A stretch of 64,000 nucleotides of DNA from Frigoribacterium sp. Leaf8 (GTDB lineage: Bacteria > Actinomycetota > Actinomycetes > Actinomycetales > Microbacteriaceae): the NCBI RefSeq assembly GCF_001421165.1, contig NZ_LMKB01000005.1:815868-879867 (forward strand), written 5' to 3'. Position 1 is the first letter of the stretch. The number at the start of each line of letters is the position of its first letter. The notes below the pieces were generated by a model. The model was given only the letters and a program-made list of their open reading frames with translations, was not told the DNA's origin and searched no databases. Positions 62,596 to 64,000 of the stretch are shown here, one piece after another. Made by a program: the position numbers and the translations under genes.

Positions 62596-63942
62596 GTGTC
62601 TGCCCCCACCGTCGACCCGTCGACGTCGTCCGTCCCCGCCACCAACAAGCGTTCGCGCGTCATCGTCGCGAGCCTCATCGGCACCTCGATCGAGTTCTAC
62701 GACTTCTACGTCTACGCGACCGCCGCGGTGCTCGTCTTCCCGACCATCTTCTTCGCCAACGACGACCCCGCCGTGGCCCGCCTCGCCTCGTTCGCGGTCT
62801 TCGGCGTCGCGTTCATCGCCCGGCCCGTCGGGTCGATCGTCTTCGGCCACTTCGGCGACCGCATCGGCCGCAAGGGCACCCTCGTGGCGTCGCTGCTGAC
62901 GATGGGCATCGCCACGGTGCTGATCGGGTGCATCCCGGCGGGCACCACGCCCGGTTGGGCCGTCGCCGGCCCGGCCTGCCTCGTCGTGCTGCGCTTCTGC
63001 CAGGGCCTGGGCCTCGGCGGCGAGTGGAGCGGTGCCGCGTTGCTCGCGACGGAGAACGCGCCGGCGAACCGCCGCGCGATCTACGGCACGTTCCCCCAGC
63101 TGGGTGCGCCCATCGGCTTCATCATCGCCAACCTGCTCTTCGTGCTGCTGAACACGACCCTCACCGAGGAGCAGTTCATGGCCTGGGGATGGCGCCTGCC
63201 GTTCCTGGCGAGCGCGGTGCTGGTGATCATCGGCCTCTACGTCCGGTTCAAGCTGATCGAGACGCCGGCGTTCCAGAAGGTCGTCGACTCGGGCAACGTC
63301 GCGACCCTTCCGCTCGCCCGCGTGTTCCGGTCGAGCTGGCGCCCCCTGCTGCTCGGCACGTTCATCATGCTGGCGACCTACACGCTCTTCTACCTGATGA
63401 CGACGTTCACGCTGACCTTCGGGACGGCCGACGCCGCGGGCGACCCGGCCGGCCTGGGCATCCCCCGGACGCAGTTCCTCTGGATGCTGATCCTCGGCGT
63501 GGTGTTCTTCGGCGTCTTCACCCTCGTGTCGGGGCCCCTGGCCGAGAAGTACGGTCGCCGCGCGATGCTCATCTGCGTGACGGCCGGCATCCTCGTCTTC
63601 GGCTTCACGTTCGCCCCGCTGTTCGCCGCGGGGGCCCTCGGCGCGCAGGCGTTGCTCATCATCGGCTTCGTCCTGATGGGGCTGACCTTCGGACCGATGG
63701 GGGCCGTGCTGCCCGAGCTGTTCCCCACGAGCGTGCGCTACACCGGTTCGGCGATCAGCTACAACGTCGCGAGCATCCTCGGTGCCGCCGTGGCCCCGTT
63801 CATCGCCGTCGCGCTCTGGACGGCCGCGGGCGGCAGCACCTGGCTCGTGGGTCTCTACCTGTCCTCGATGGCGGTGTTGACCCTGATCGCGCTCGTGCTC
63901 AGCCGTGAGACCCGCGACGTCGACTACGACACGGCCGGCTGA
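62596..63942 (+). CDS. MFS transporter, metabolite:H+ symporter type
   Basis: A 448-residue transporter with 12 hydrophobic segments. RSRVIVASLIGTSIEFYDFYVYAT (about 20-43) is the sign of the MHS group (shikimate, proline/betaine, ketoglutarate). The loop GHFGDRIGRKG (about 80-90) and the GLGLGGEWSGAALL segment (about 138-151) are typical. The substrate cannot be read. The GTG start is preceded by GGAG at eight bases. A 15-bp hairpin follows at the window's right edge. Confidence 0.9.
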   Translation: MSAPTVDPSTSSVPATNKRSRVIVASLIGTSIEFYDFYVYATAAVLVFPTIFFANDDPAVARLASFAVFGVAFIARPVGSIVFGHFGDRIGRKGTLVASLLTMGIATVLIGCIPAGTTPGWAVAGPACLVVLRFCQGLGLGGEWSGAALLATENAPANRRAIYGTFPQLGAPIGFIIANLLFVLLNTTLTEEQFMAWGWRLPFLASAVLVIIGLYVRFKLIETPAFQKVVDSGNVATLPLARVFRSSWRPLLLGTFIMLATYTLFYLMTTFTLTFGTADAAGDPAGLGIPRTQFLWMLILGVVFFGVFTLVSGPLAEKYGRRAMLICVTAGILVFGFTFAPLFAAGALGAQALLIIGFVLMGLTFGPMGAVLPELFPTSVRYTGSAISYNVASILGAAVAPFIAVALWTAAGGSTWLVGLYLSSMAVLTLIALVLSRETRDVDYDTAG

Positions 63943-63965
63943 CCGGACGCGACGTGCCCTGCCGG

Positions 63966-64000
63966 CCGGCCCGCGCCTCCTGACCGGAGGCGCGGGCCGG
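63966..64000. terminator. Terminator hairpin at right edge
   Basis: A perfect 15-bp inverted repeat (63966-63980 and 63986-64000) with a 5-base loop, 23 bases after the transporter stop. The stem may extend past the edge. Confidence 0.8.

Overview
The window is high-GC DNA (about 70% by eye) from an actinobacterium. Several things fit a member of the Microbacteriaceae (Frigoribacterium/Curtobacterium/Clavibacter-like), although this placement is an inference: the accD-accE and biotin carboxylase-BCCP acyl-CoA carboxylase genes, the sdhCDAB order, frequent GTG starts, -10 hexamers of the type TANNNT placed directly before start codons, and LytR-CpsA-Psr and rhamnose genes. About 58 protein genes are called, two of them very small and speculative. 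I saw no tRNA, rRNA, CRISPR array, insertion sequence or prophage. No gene-free stretch exceeds 300 bases; the longest, 27088-27360, is described below.

Bases 1-24,300 are mostly a cell-surface glycan region. It starts with the end of a membrane protein and a large secreted protein with four repeats. Next come a lone GT2 glycosyltransferase and a GT2-GT4 fusion. A tightly coupled operon follows: wzm, wzt and four glycosyltransferases, which would build and export a polymer through an ABC-2 transporter. After a strong convergent terminator lie rfbA and rfbC, a small orphan domain protein, a VanY-like peptidase, rfbB, rfbD and another GT4 enzyme. Together rfbABCD make dTDP-L-rhamnose. An LCP-family protein, a candidate for attaching glycan to the wall, is coupled to purE. 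purK, a lipoprotein gene and a UDP-glucose dehydrogenase gene follow.

Bases 24,300-36,900 hold a PH-domain membrane protein, birA, accD, accE, a convergent three-gene signalling unit (degenerate kinase-like protein, histidine kinase, LuxR-type regulator), an RNA methyltransferase, a maf-like gene, the biotinylated carboxylase subunit, and purine nucleoside phosphorylase coupled to a phosphohexomutase. BirA can biotinylate the carboxylase encoded nearby.

Bases 36,900-46,200, all on the minus strand, form a nucleoside uptake and salvage region. A BMP-type binding lipoprotein, an ABC ATPase and two permeases import nucleosides; cdd, deoA and add degrade them; PTS IIA and IIB proteins sit at the end without a visible IIC.

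Bases 46,300-64,000 carry manC and a divergent GT4 gene, sdhCDAB, two minus-strand genes of unknown function, a plus-strand unknown gene ending in a 16-bp tandem repeat, ptsI, a YihY/BrkB membrane protein, exonuclease III, trpS, a GNAT gene coupled to ribD and ribA, and an MFS transporter. Many junctions end in long, perfect inverted repeats that look like bidirectional terminators. Many transcription units appear to be leaderless.
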